From positions 1 through 5,348 of the forward strand of contig JAQBPS010000548.1 of assembly GCA_028287415.1 (NCBI GenBank): a stretch of 5,348 nt of DNA. Reading direction: 5' to 3'. The DNA comes from Bacillota bacterium (lineage in GTDB: Bacteria > Bacillota > Sulfobacillia > Symbiobacteriales > Symbiobacteriaceae). Positions 1 to 5,348 of this stretch are shown one piece after another. Position 1 is the first letter of the stretch. The number at the start of each line of letters is the position of its first letter. The notes under the pieces are model-generated. The model searched no databases. It saw only the letters and a list, made by a program, of their open reading frames with translations, and was not told where the DNA came from. The position numbers and the translations under genes were made by a program.

Positions 1-1224
1 CGGCAGGGTGCCTGCGACCAGGGGCGTCACATGCCAGAGCGTCGGGTTCAGCATCTTGCGCACGAGTGCGACGGCGCCGCTGAACGTGTGTGCCCGGAAG
101 AAGATCCAGCCGATTGTCGTCGCCTGGAACATCAGGAAGATGGAGAGCCAGCGGACCCAGGCGCCCCGGGGCTCTATGCCTAGCGGCTTCAGCACCCGGC
201 GGCCCCAGAACTTGTGCAAGGCCGACAGCAGCCCGTGGAAGATGCCCCAGATCACGAAGGTCCAGGCGGCGCCGTGCCACAGGCCGGAGAGGGCCATGGC
301 GAGCACGAGGTTCAGGTAGGCCCGCCCCTCGCCGCGCCGGGAGCCACCCAGCGGGATGTAGAGGTAGTCCCGGATCCAGCTGGAGAGCGTGATATGCCAG
401 CGCGTCCAGAACTCCTGCGGGTTCTGCGAGAGGTAGGGCGTGCGGAAGTTGACGGCCAGCTCGAAGCCGAAGAGGTGGCCGATGCCCAGCGCCATCTCGC
501 TGTAGGCCGAGAAGTCGAAGTAGATCTGGAAGGCGAAGAGCCAGCCGGCCACCCATGCCTCCAGCCCGCCCAGGGTCGTGGCCTGGGCAAACAGCGCGTC
601 AACCTTCGGCCCGAGCACGTCGCTGAACATCACCTTCTTGACCATGCCGAGGCCGAACAGGTAGATGCCGTACTGGAAGCGCTGCCAGTCGAGACGCTGC
701 TTGGGCGCGGCGTGCACCTGCTCCAGGAACTCGCCGCCGCGCATGATCGGCCCGGCGATCAGGTGGCCGTAAAAGGCGATGAAGACCCACATCTCCAGCA
801 AGTTTCGGGCCGGTTCGGTACGGCCTTTGTACACATCGACAAGATAGGCGATCAGCTGGAACGTGTAAAAGGAGATGCCGATCGGCAGCAGCAGTTGCCA
901 GACGTGCTCATTCAGGCCGAGGTGCAGCAGGCGGTTGACGGAGCTGACCATCAGGCCGGTGTACTTGAAGAGCACGAGGTTGGCGAGGTTCGCCAGCACA
1001 CCCACCCAGACTGCGACCCGGCCGTATGGGCCGCGTGCGTATGCGGCGAGCAGGTGGGTCAGCGTCATCATCCCCAGGAAGAGCAGGAGGTATTGCCAGC
1101 CCGAGACGCTGTAGAACAGCAGGGCGGCGACCGCCAGCACCGGGATCCGCAGCCTGCGGGTCGGCCAGAAGCAGAGCAGGGTGAGTATCAGCAGTACCAT
1201 GAACTCGGGCATGTGAAAGAGCAT
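1..1224 (-). CDS. AlgI-like MBOAT family O-acyltransferase, C-terminus cut off by window edge
   Basis: Polytopic membrane protein of the MBOAT superfamily, AlgI/DltB branch. Members move acyl groups, commonly acetyl, across the cytoplasmic membrane for transfer to an exported polymer. The window holds 408 codons with no stop; family members are usually about 460-500 residues, so the last helices are missing. Family marks seen, numbered from the ATG at 1224: N-terminus MLFHMPEF followed by hydrophobic helices, as is usual for AlgI relatives; LPIGISFYTFQ at 113-123; a segment from F272 to R296 with W276, H277, R285-D286-Y287 and PLGG (291-294); and SGLWHGAAW with the presumed catalytic His at 317, close to AlgI His322. 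The start is supported by the family-like N-terminus and by AAAGGA 13 nt upstream, a rather long spacing that overlaps the stop codon of the preceding SGNH gene. The 17-nt gap to that gene indicates co-transcription. The acceptor polymer cannot be told from sequence. Confidence 0.93.
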   Translation of the reverse strand, partial: MLFHMPEFMVLLILTLLCFWPTRRLRIPVLAVAALLFYSVSGWQYLLLFLGMMTLTHLLAAYARGPYGRVAVWVGVLANLANLVLFKYTGLMVSSVNRLLHLGLNEHVWQLLLPIGISFYTFQLIAYLVDVYKGRTEPARNLLEMWVFIAFYGHLIAGPIMRGGEFLEQVHAAPKQRLDWQRFQYGIYLFGLGMVKKVMFSDVLGPKVDALFAQATTLGGLEAWVAGWLFAFQIYFDFSAYSEMALGIGHLFGFELAVNFRTPYLSQNPQEFWTRWHITLSSWIRDYLYIPLGGSRRGEGRAYLNLVLAMALSGLWHGAAWTFVIWGIFHGLLSALHKFWGRRVLKPLGIEPRGAWVRWLSIFLMFQATTIGWIFFRAHTFSGAVALVRKMLNPTLWHVTPLVAGTLP

Positions 1225-1241
1225 GGGGCGGAGATCATCCT

Positions 1242-2315
1242 TTACGGGTTGGCAGTGTGGGGAATGGGGTTCGTTCCGGTGAGGAGTCTCTCGCCCAGTA
1301 TGTTCGCGACCTGGGCATAGCCTGCGGGTGCCATGTGGAGATGGTCCGTGAACAGCGCGGGGTCAATGGCCGTGCGCAGCTGCACGTAGTCGATCTGCGT
1401 GTGGCTCCGGTACCAGGCGTCAATTTGCTTGAGGTTCTGCTGGTAGCCCGGCTGGGCCACGCCGGCGGCCATCAGCTCCTGGTTGAAGGGCGCAAACCAG
1501 ACGAGGACCTGCGCGTCCTTGAGTGCGGCGAACATGCGGTCCGTTAGCTGGATGGTGGGGTTGGCGGTCGTCAGGTCCAGGGGGTGCGGGTCGACCACGC
1601 GCTGGTACATCGGCTGCTGCATGAGCGCGTTCAGCCACAGCTTCTTTTCGGTCCAGAGCCGGGTGTCCTTGGCTTCGGCACTGTTGTCGACATGGAGGGC
1701 AGCGTAGAGCTGGGTGCGCAGGAAGTCCCGGTAGCGCCAGAGCGAGACGTTGTTGAGCACTGCTTGCCTCGCTCGGACGAGCGGCTTGGTCGGGGTGGCG
1801 GCCTCGCCGTGGGCAATGTGCCAGCCCTCCGGGTCGAGCCGCTGGAGTTCATCGCCGAGCCACTGGAACATCGGCTCGGACGCCGGATGGTAGGTGAAGT
1901 CGGGGTAAATCTGGTCGATGACCACGCGCTTCAGGGGCACGCCGTGCTCCTGGAGCATCAGGACCACGGTGTAGACGTCGCCGCCGGTCATGCCGGGCTC
2001 GGCGAAGTTGTACACCTTGAAGGGATGGCCATGTGCCTGGCCGTATTGCTCCAGGTAGCTGCCGATGGAGTGGTCGGCCGGGCCCGGTGCGGAGTAGGTG
2101 ACCGAGTCGCCGATGAGGACCACGTAGTCCTGGTCCGGGTGCTGGCGAATATCGCGGGCCGCCGTGTCCATGGCGACGCCAAGGTCGGTGGCCATGTTGT
2201 TCTTGATGGTGTCGTACTCGACCCGCTGGTTGATCACCCACGAATTGGGGACGGCGTGAGGCAGCCCGAACTGGAGCACTGCGGCGAAGAGGAGTACATA
2301 GATCGTGGTTCGCAC
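1242..2315 (-). CDS. SGNH/GDSL-type hydrolase, exported, partner of the MBOAT protein
   Basis: Protein of 357 residues with an SGNH-hydrolase fold. Visible blocks: VVLIGDSVTY with nucleophile Ser71 (block I); a glycine-containing NFAEPGMTGGD at 103-113 (block II-like); VVIDQIYPDF at 131-140, where a block III residue would lie; and DHLHMAPAGYA at 324-334, giving the Asp324-x-x-His327 pair of block V. The N-terminus has a hydrophobic stretch (about residues 5-19) followed by PHA, so it is either a cleavable signal peptide or a membrane anchor; the catalytic part should lie outside the cytoplasmic membrane. The start is GTG at 2315, supported by a strong GAGGTGA. In known systems (AlgJ/AlgX with AlgI, DltD with DltB) an SGNH or similar protein completes acyl transfer to a polymer after the MBOAT step; the 17-nt link to an MBOAT gene supports the same role here by inference. 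It could instead be an esterase removing the same groups. Confidence 0.85.
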   Translation of the reverse strand: MRTTIYVLLFAAVLQFGLPHAVPNSWVINQRVEYDTIKNNMATDLGVAMDTAARDIRQHPDQDYVVLIGDSVTYSAPGPADHSIGSYLEQYGQAHGHPFKVYNFAEPGMTGGDVYTVVLMLQEHGVPLKRVVIDQIYPDFTYHPASEPMFQWLGDELQRLDPEGWHIAHGEAATPTKPLVRARQAVLNNVSLWRYRDFLRTQLYAALHVDNSAEAKDTRLWTEKKLWLNALMQQPMYQRVVDPHPLDLTTANPTIQLTDRMFAALKDAQVLVWFAPFNQELMAAGVAQPGYQQNLKQIDAWYRSHTQIDYVQLRTAIDPALFTDHLHMAPAGYAQVANILGERLLTGTNPIPHTANP

Positions 2316-2319
2316 GGGG

Positions 2320-2326
2320 TCACCTC
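2320..2326 (-). promoter_or_regulatory. Ribosome binding site of the SGNH hydrolase gene
   Basis: Read on the minus strand this is GAGGTGA. Its GAGG core sits 7 nt before the GTG at 2315, which decides that start codon. Confidence 0.75.
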
Positions 2327-2434
2327 AAGGCTTATTGGTTTAGATAAATAGACTCGCCTTCTCTTGGACGCTGAAAATCCGTGTCTGGTTCCAAACGCTT
2401 TTGTAGGGATGGTTTGCCACTTAGTCCGCGGGCG

Positions 2435-2557
2435 TTTTATATGGCCACGGATTCCACGGATTCCACGGATTAGGGTACAAACACAGATGACCAGGTAAAA
2501 TGTTTTTATATATTTATATCCGAATCAGTGTAACCCGTGAAATCCGTGGCTATAAAA
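2435..2557. repeat. Imperfect palindromic repeat element (MITE/REP-like)
   Basis: The left arm (2435-2473) begins TTTTATATGGCCACGGATT. The reverse complement of the right arm (2519-2557) begins TTTTATAGCCACGGATT. After a 2-base insertion in the left arm, they match through three successive 9-base units: CCACGGATT, then CCACGGATT against TCACGGGTT, then CCACGGATT against ACACTGATT. The 45-bp centre (2474-2518) is A/T-rich. No open frame crosses it and no target duplication was recognised at its edges. The structure resembles dispersed, non-coding palindromic elements in bacterial genomes. Whether this copy is one of a family cannot be seen from a single window. If transcribed, it would fold into a long hairpin. 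Confidence 0.75.
2445..2471 (+). repeat. Three perfect tandem copies of the 9-mer CCACGGATT
   Basis: Copies at 2445-2453, 2454-2462 and 2463-2471 follow each other without a gap and are identical. They form the core of the left arm of the larger palindrome; the facing right arm carries diverged copies in reverse orientation. A related AAATCCGTG, the reverse-complement sense, also appears alone at 2375-2383. Confidence 0.9.
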
Positions 2558-2589
2558 TGATTTATGCATGAGCTACTTCTCAGGCACAA

Positions 2590-2633
2590 GGCGCTTGTAC
2601 GTTGTGGCGGGAGGGAATCCGCCAACTAGCGCC
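2590..2633 (+). promoter_or_regulatory. Possible two-tier RNA hairpin in the leader of the kinase-like genes
   Basis: An outer stem GGCGCT (2590-2595) can pair with AGCGCC (2628-2633), and an inner stem TGGCGG (2605-2610) with CCGCCA (2619-2624) around an 8-nt loop. Unequal internal loops (9 and 3 nt) separate the stems. It lies 57 nt before the GTG start at 2691 and is not followed by a U-run, so it does not look like an intrinsic terminator. It matches no riboswitch class that I recognise. It could be a leader structure, a protein-binding site on DNA, or chance pairing in GC-rich sequence. Confidence 0.35.
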
Positions 2634-2674
2634 GAAGCTTCAAGTTGTATCCTAACGATATTCTAAACGTCGCG

Positions 2675-2682
2675 AAGGGAGG
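2675..2682 (+). promoter_or_regulatory. Ribosome binding site of the first kinase-like gene
   Basis: AAGGGAGG lies 8 nt before the GTG at 2691. This selects GTG rather than the overlapping out-of-frame ATG at 2689 as the start. Confidence 0.8.
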
Positions 2683-2690
2683 CTGCGGAT

Positions 2691-3482
2691 GTGGCAACGC
2701 ACAAGCGGGGACACAAGTATCCCGGCCGGCTGATCGTGGTCGAGGGGTGCGACGGGTCCGGCAAGTCGACCCAGGTTTATTTGCTCCGGCGCTGGCTGGA
2801 GGGGAACGGCTACCCCGTCTTTTTCACGGAGTGGAACTCATCTGAGCTGGTGAAGTCTGCGACGAAGAAGGCGAAAAAGCACCGGATGCTGACGCCCACA
2901 ACCTTCAGCCTGATTCACGCATCCGATTTCGCAGACCGGTACGAGACCCTGATCCTGCCCCATCTTCAGGCCGGCCATATTGTCCTGGCTGATCGTTACG
3001 TTTACACCGCCTATGCCCGGGACCTGGTTCGGGGCTGCGATGAGTCGTGGGTTCACAACTCCTATCGCTTTGCGGTCAAACCTGACCTGGCTTTTTACTT
3101 CCAGGCGCCGCTCGAGGTCTCGCTGCACCGGATCCTCGTCGGGCGTCCGGAACTGAAATATCATGAGGCCGGCATGGACCTCGGCCTTTCCACCGACCCC
3201 AAGGAGTCCTTCCGGATTTTCCAGGGGCTGATCAAGCAGCAGTATGACCGCATGGTCTCCCGCTTCGGGTTGACCGTCATGGATGCGACCAAGCCGATCC
3301 TCGAGCTCCAGCAGGAGATGCGGGCGATTGTCATGGTGGATCTGGCCGATTACGGGAACCACCACGTTTACAAGGCGCTGGAGCAGGTGGCCGCGGCGGA
3401 AGAGCTGGCCCCGGCGATCGAGCAGCAGACCGAGCATGCGCCCGTAGCGGCGCCGGCGACCGAGGGAGGCGATGAGAAGTGA
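2691..3482 (+). CDS. Thymidylate-kinase-like P-loop protein with intact Walker A (paralog 1)
   Basis: Cytoplasmic P-loop nucleoside-monophosphate-kinase-fold protein of 263 residues. Order of elements: strand LIVVEG leading into Walker A GCDGSGKST (19-27, Lys25); a helix region with DFADRYE (79-85); strand IVLADRY with the Asp-Arg-Tyr motif at 101-103, as in thymidylate kinases; ARDLVRG (109-115); a predicted lid region around R142-D169 (uncertain placement) holding GMDLGL (161-166); QYDRM (184-188); and an Ala/Glu/Pro-rich tail after about 232 that should be disordered. Genuine dTMP kinases are usually about 200-215 residues. The TREP-type motif after strand 2 is TEWN here, and the positions that contact thymine are changed: Phe80 where Mycobacterium tuberculosis TMK has Arg74, and Ala107 where it has Asn100. 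An NTP-dependent kinase activity is plausible, but dTMP as substrate is doubtful. The start is GTG with a strong ribosome site. The stop overlaps the next gene by 4 nt, so the two are translationally coupled. Database tools would probably call this 'dTMP kinase'. Confidence 0.85.
   Translation: MATHKRGHKYPGRLIVVEGCDGSGKSTQVYLLRRWLEGNGYPVFFTEWNSSELVKSATKKAKKHRMLTPTTFSLIHASDFADRYETLILPHLQAGHIVLADRYVYTAYARDLVRGCDESWVHNSYRFAVKPDLAFYFQAPLEVSLHRILVGRPELKYHEAGMDLGLSTDPKESFRIFQGLIKQQYDRMVSRFGLTVMDATKPILELQQEMRAIVMVDLADYGNHHVYKALEQVAAAEELAPAIEQQTEHAPVAAPATEGGDEK
3463..3469 (+). promoter_or_regulatory. Ribosome binding site of the second kinase-like gene, inside paralog 1
   Basis: AGGGAGG within the last codons of the upstream gene lies 9 nt before the GTG at 3479. 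It supports that start over the internal ATG at 3557, which would remove the first strand before the P-loop. Confidence 0.7.
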
Positions 3483-4192
3483 GTGACCGCTGGTCTTATT
3501 ATGGCAAGGGCCTGCCCTATCTGCCGCAGGAGGACTGGCCGGGCTGGCTGGTGGTGATGGAGGGCGCTGACGGGGCGGGCCGCTCAACGCAGAACGGCCT
3601 GCTCAAGGAGTGGATCGAACAGCAGGGCCTGCCTGTACTCGACACCGGCCTGAAGCGCTCCACCCTTGTGAGCAAGGAGATCACCAAGGCCAAGGCCGGC
3701 AACCTGCTGGGACGGACTACCCTGAGCCTCCTCTATACGACCGACCTGGCGGACCAACTGGAGAACCAGATGATCCCGGCGCTCCGGGCGGGGTACGTTG
3801 TCCTGGCGGACCGGTACATTTTCACGATGATGGCCCGCGACCTGGCCCGGGGCGCCTCCCGCTCCTGGCTGGAGCAGCTGTTCGGCTTCGCACTCAAGCC
3901 GGACCTGGTCATCTACCTGCGGACATCGCCGGAGGAGCGGCTGCACCGGGCCCTGGACAAGCACGAGACCCTCGATTTCTGGGAGTCCGGGATGGACCTG
4001 GGCCTCGCTGCGGACCGGTACACGAGCTTCCTCAAGTACCAGGCGCTGCTTCAGGACCACTACGAGCGCATGGCCAGCCAGTATGGCTTTGCCACGCTCG
4101 ACGGCTCGGATTCGCCGCACCAGATCCACCACCACGTGCGGGAGCTGGCCACCCGCACGCTGAAGGGGGGAGGGCTTGTTGCCGCAACCTGA
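3479..4192 (+). CDS. Thymidylate-kinase-like protein with Walker A lysine replaced by arginine (paralog 2)
   Basis: A 237-residue paralog of the preceding protein. The two align without gaps at a fixed offset of 10 residues from Pro21 to about Ser210, with 85 of 190 identities by hand count. The P-loop reads GADGAGRST (29-37): the invariant lysine is Arg35, encoded CGC, so more than one base differs from a lysine codon. Other landmarks: DLADQLE (89-95), Asp-Arg-Tyr at 111-113, ARDLARG (119-125), FALKPDL (137-143), GMDLGL (171-176) and HYERM (194-198). Leu90 and Met117 stand where M. tuberculosis TMK uses Arg74 and Asn100 to read thymine. It lacks the acidic tail of paralog 1 but has a longer N-terminus rich in Trp and Tyr. 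Because dTMP kinases are dimers, a heterodimer of paralog 1 with this catalytically weak or regulatory partner is an attractive inference. The GTG start overlaps the upstream stop. The reading frame is intact and conserved motifs persist, arguing against a decaying pseudogene. Confidence 0.85.
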   Translation: MSDRWSYYGKGLPYLPQEDWPGWLVVMEGADGAGRSTQNGLLKEWIEQQGLPVLDTGLKRSTLVSKEITKAKAGNLLGRTTLSLLYTTDLADQLENQMIPALRAGYVVLADRYIFTMMARDLARGASRSWLEQLFGFALKPDLVIYLRTSPEERLHRALDKHETLDFWESGMDLGLAADRYTSFLKYQALLQDHYERMASQYGFATLDGSDSPHQIHHHVRELATRTLKGGGLVAAT

Positions 4193-4210
4193 TCGGCACG
4201 GGCACTGCGC

Positions 4211-5348
4211 ATGATGGAGACAGTGGGGATTGTCGACCTCGGGTCGAACTCGGTCCGCCTGTCCGTCACGCGGATCCAGGAGGATGGCGGCTACCGGGTG
4301 ATCGCCGAGGTGAAGGCGGTTGTGCGGCTGTCCGCTGAGATCGGGCCGGACGGGGCGATCGGGGCGGCGGGGCTTGAGCACACGCTGGCCGTGCTCCGCG
4401 ACTTTCAGCGGGTGGGCAAGGCGTACGGGGTGGGGCGGTATATCGCCGTGGCCACCGCCGCTGCCCGGCAGGCCAAGAACGGGGCCGAGTTTATCGCAGC
4501 GGTGACGAAGGAGACCGGGATCGCGCTTCAGATCATCCCTGGTGCGGAGGAGGGCGAACTCGGGCTGACGGGCGCCCTCAACACGATCGCGGAGACGGAC
4601 GGGCTGTTGATCGACATCGGCGGTGGCAGTACGGAACTGGTCCGCTTCAGCGGGCGCAGGCTGACGGCGGTGGTTAGTCTCCCATACGGTGCGGTCAACC
4701 TCACGGCAAGCTTCCTGCCGGGGGGCAACGGCGGCAAGGACGCGGTTGAGCGGCTGGAGCGATTCCTCGCGGACGTGCTGATGACGGTGCCATGGCTGCC
4801 TGGCGCCAGAGGGCTGCCGCTGATCGGGGTGGGGGGCTCGATCCGGAACGTGGGGCGGATCGACCAGAAGGCGGTCGACTACCCGCTGCCGCTGCTGCAC
4901 AACTATCGCCTGGCGCCGGAGCGGGTGGCAAAGGTGTACAAGGAGCTGCGGTCGCTGTCGGTCAAGGAGCGCCGCAAGGTGCCGGGGCTCTCCGATGACC
5001 GCGCAGAGATCATTTTGCCTGCGGTGGCGATGATGCAGCAGGTGCTGCTGCGCTCTGGCGCCGGTGAGATGGTGATCAGCGGGACTGGGCTCCGTGAGGG
5101 GCTGCTGTATCGGCATCTGTTGCAGGATCGGGAATCGCCGGTGCTGGATCATGTGCTGTCGCACAGTATCGCGAACATGGTGCACATCCACGGGCTGGAT
5201 GAGCGGCTTTCCCGTGAGATGAGCCGGGTCGCACTGGCGCTGTACGATGGGCTCCAGCCGCTGCACAAGCTGCCCGACTGGGGGCGGCGGGTGCTGTGGG
5301 CGGCGGCGGCGCTGGCGCAGGCGGGGAGCACGGTGAATGTCTTCGGGC
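4211..5348 (+). CDS. Ppx/GppA family phosphatase (exopolyphosphatase or pppGpp phosphohydrolase), C-terminus cut off by window edge
   Basis: Member of the actin-fold (ASKHA) Ppx/GppA family, which releases phosphate from the ends of inorganic polyphosphate and/or converts pppGpp to ppGpp in the cytoplasm. Motifs, numbered from the ATG at 4211: VGIVDLGSNSVRL (5-17), the first phosphate-binding loop; ATAAAR near 78-83; IPGAEEGELG with the acidic pair Glu113-Glu114, where the family's catalytic glutamate lies; LLIDIGGGSTELV with Asp135 and Gly137-139, the second phosphate loop; IGVGGSIRN (205-213); GLSDDRAEII and SGTGLREGLLY towards residue 300. Past that the protein continues into the helical C-terminal (HD-like) domain of the long-form enzymes and is still open at residue 379. 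There the expected Leu-His-Asp-type motif reads LAQAG. The start may be either of two adjacent ATGs (4211 or 4214). No good ribosome site lies close by, and the gene begins 18 nt after the upstream stop, suggesting translational coupling. Polyphosphatase and pppGpp phosphatase cannot be told apart from sequence. Confidence 0.93.
   Translation, partial: MMETVGIVDLGSNSVRLSVTRIQEDGGYRVIAEVKAVVRLSAEIGPDGAIGAAGLEHTLAVLRDFQRVGKAYGVGRYIAVATAAARQAKNGAEFIAAVTKETGIALQIIPGAEEGELGLTGALNTIAETDGLLIDIGGGSTELVRFSGRRLTAVVSLPYGAVNLTASFLPGGNGGKDAVERLERFLADVLMTVPWLPGARGLPLIGVGGSIRNVGRIDQKAVDYPLPLLHNYRLAPERVAKVYKELRSLSVKERRKVPGLSDDRAEIILPAVAMMQQVLLRSGAGEMVISGTGLREGLLYRHLLQDRESPVLDHVLSHSIANMVHIHGLDERLSREMSRVALALYDGLQPLHKLPDWGRRVLWAAAALAQAGSTVNVFG

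Larger units (their letters stand above)
2316..2690. other. Divergent intergenic region between the two gene blocks
   Basis: This 375-bp gap separates the minus-strand acyltransfer pair from the plus-strand kinase-like block, so promoters for both must lie in it or be overlapped by it. It is visibly richer in A and T than the flanking genes, most of all at 2495-2520. It holds the palindromic element at 2435-2557 and a predicted hairpin at 2590-2633. I found no convincing -35/-10 pair: a TATTCT at 2659-2664 and a TATTTA-like stretch on the minus strand near 2340-2350 lack good -35 partners at normal spacing. No supported coding frame, tRNA or terminator was found. Confidence 0.7.

Noticed and set aside
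214..1320. A 368-codon open frame on the plus strand opposite the MBOAT gene
   Set aside because: Its composition is low in hydrophobic order and shows no domain, while the minus strand encodes clear MBOAT motifs throughout.
1584..2351. A 255-codon open frame on the plus strand opposite the SGNH gene
   Set aside because: It shadows a gene with intact SGNH catalytic blocks and has no supported ribosome site or domain.
2590..2633. The nested hairpin as an intrinsic terminator
   Set aside because: No run of T follows it, and it lies upstream of, not after, a gene on the same strand.
2640..2670. A sigma-70-type promoter with TATTCT at 2659-2664
   Set aside because: No acceptable -35 element lies 16-18 nt upstream, so the match is no better than chance.
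2689..2691. ATG at 2689 as the start of the first kinase-like gene
   Set aside because: It is in a different frame from the P-loop protein; the GTG at 2691 is in frame and has an 8-nt-spaced AAGGGAGG.
2838..3587. A 249-codon open frame on the minus strand opposite the first kinase-like gene
   Set aside because: Arg/Gly/Pro-rich translation without a domain, antisense to a clear P-loop protein.
2691..4192. Assigning the two kinase-like genes as PPK2 polyphosphate kinases
   Set aside because: Walker A and the Asp-Arg-Tyr motif fit the thymidylate kinase group better; the polyphosphate link rests only on the neighbouring Ppx/GppA gene, so it is kept as a hypothesis.
3584..5266. A 560-codon open frame on the minus strand across the second kinase-like gene and the Ppx/GppA gene
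   Set aside because: Its translation is rich in Arg, Pro, Gln and His with no recognisable domain, and it lies opposite two genes with unmistakable family motifs. Long antisense frames are expected in GC-rich DNA.

Overview
The window is a GC-rich stretch of bacterial chromosome with long, closely packed genes, translational overlaps, GTG start codons and purine-rich Shine-Dalgarno sequences. These traits fit a high-GC Gram-positive-like lineage (Symbiobacterium-type Firmicutes or Chloroflexota would both fit). That placement is only an inference, because nothing here identifies the taxon directly. No tRNA, rRNA, CRISPR array or insertion-sequence transposase was seen.

The layout is two divergent gene blocks around a 375-bp intergenic region. 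The left block, on the minus strand, encodes a secreted or membrane-anchored SGNH-type hydrolase (1242-2315) followed 17 nt later by an AlgI-like MBOAT O-acyltransferase that runs off the left edge (1-1224). This two-gene pattern is typical of machinery that moves acyl groups, usually acetyl, across the membrane and onto an extracellular polymer.

The intergenic region (2316-2690) is poorer in GC than the genes. It holds an imperfect palindromic element of about 123 bp (2435-2557) built from CCACGGATT-type 9-mers. Between that element and the right-hand genes lies a predicted two-tier hairpin (2590-2633).

The right block, on the plus strand, holds three tightly linked genes. Two encode adjacent thymidylate-kinase-like P-loop proteins (2691-3482 and 3479-4192) that overlap by 4 nt and are clear paralogs: about 45% identical over 190 ungapped residues by hand count. 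The third is a Ppx/GppA phosphatase (4211 to beyond the right edge). The two kinase-like proteins keep the thymidylate kinase fold signatures but lack the residues that read thymine. The second also has arginine in place of the Walker A lysine. This suggests a specialised pair, perhaps an active subunit with a pseudo-enzyme partner, working in polyphosphate or (p)ppGpp-related metabolism rather than as housekeeping dTMP kinases. This trio is the most interesting part of the window.
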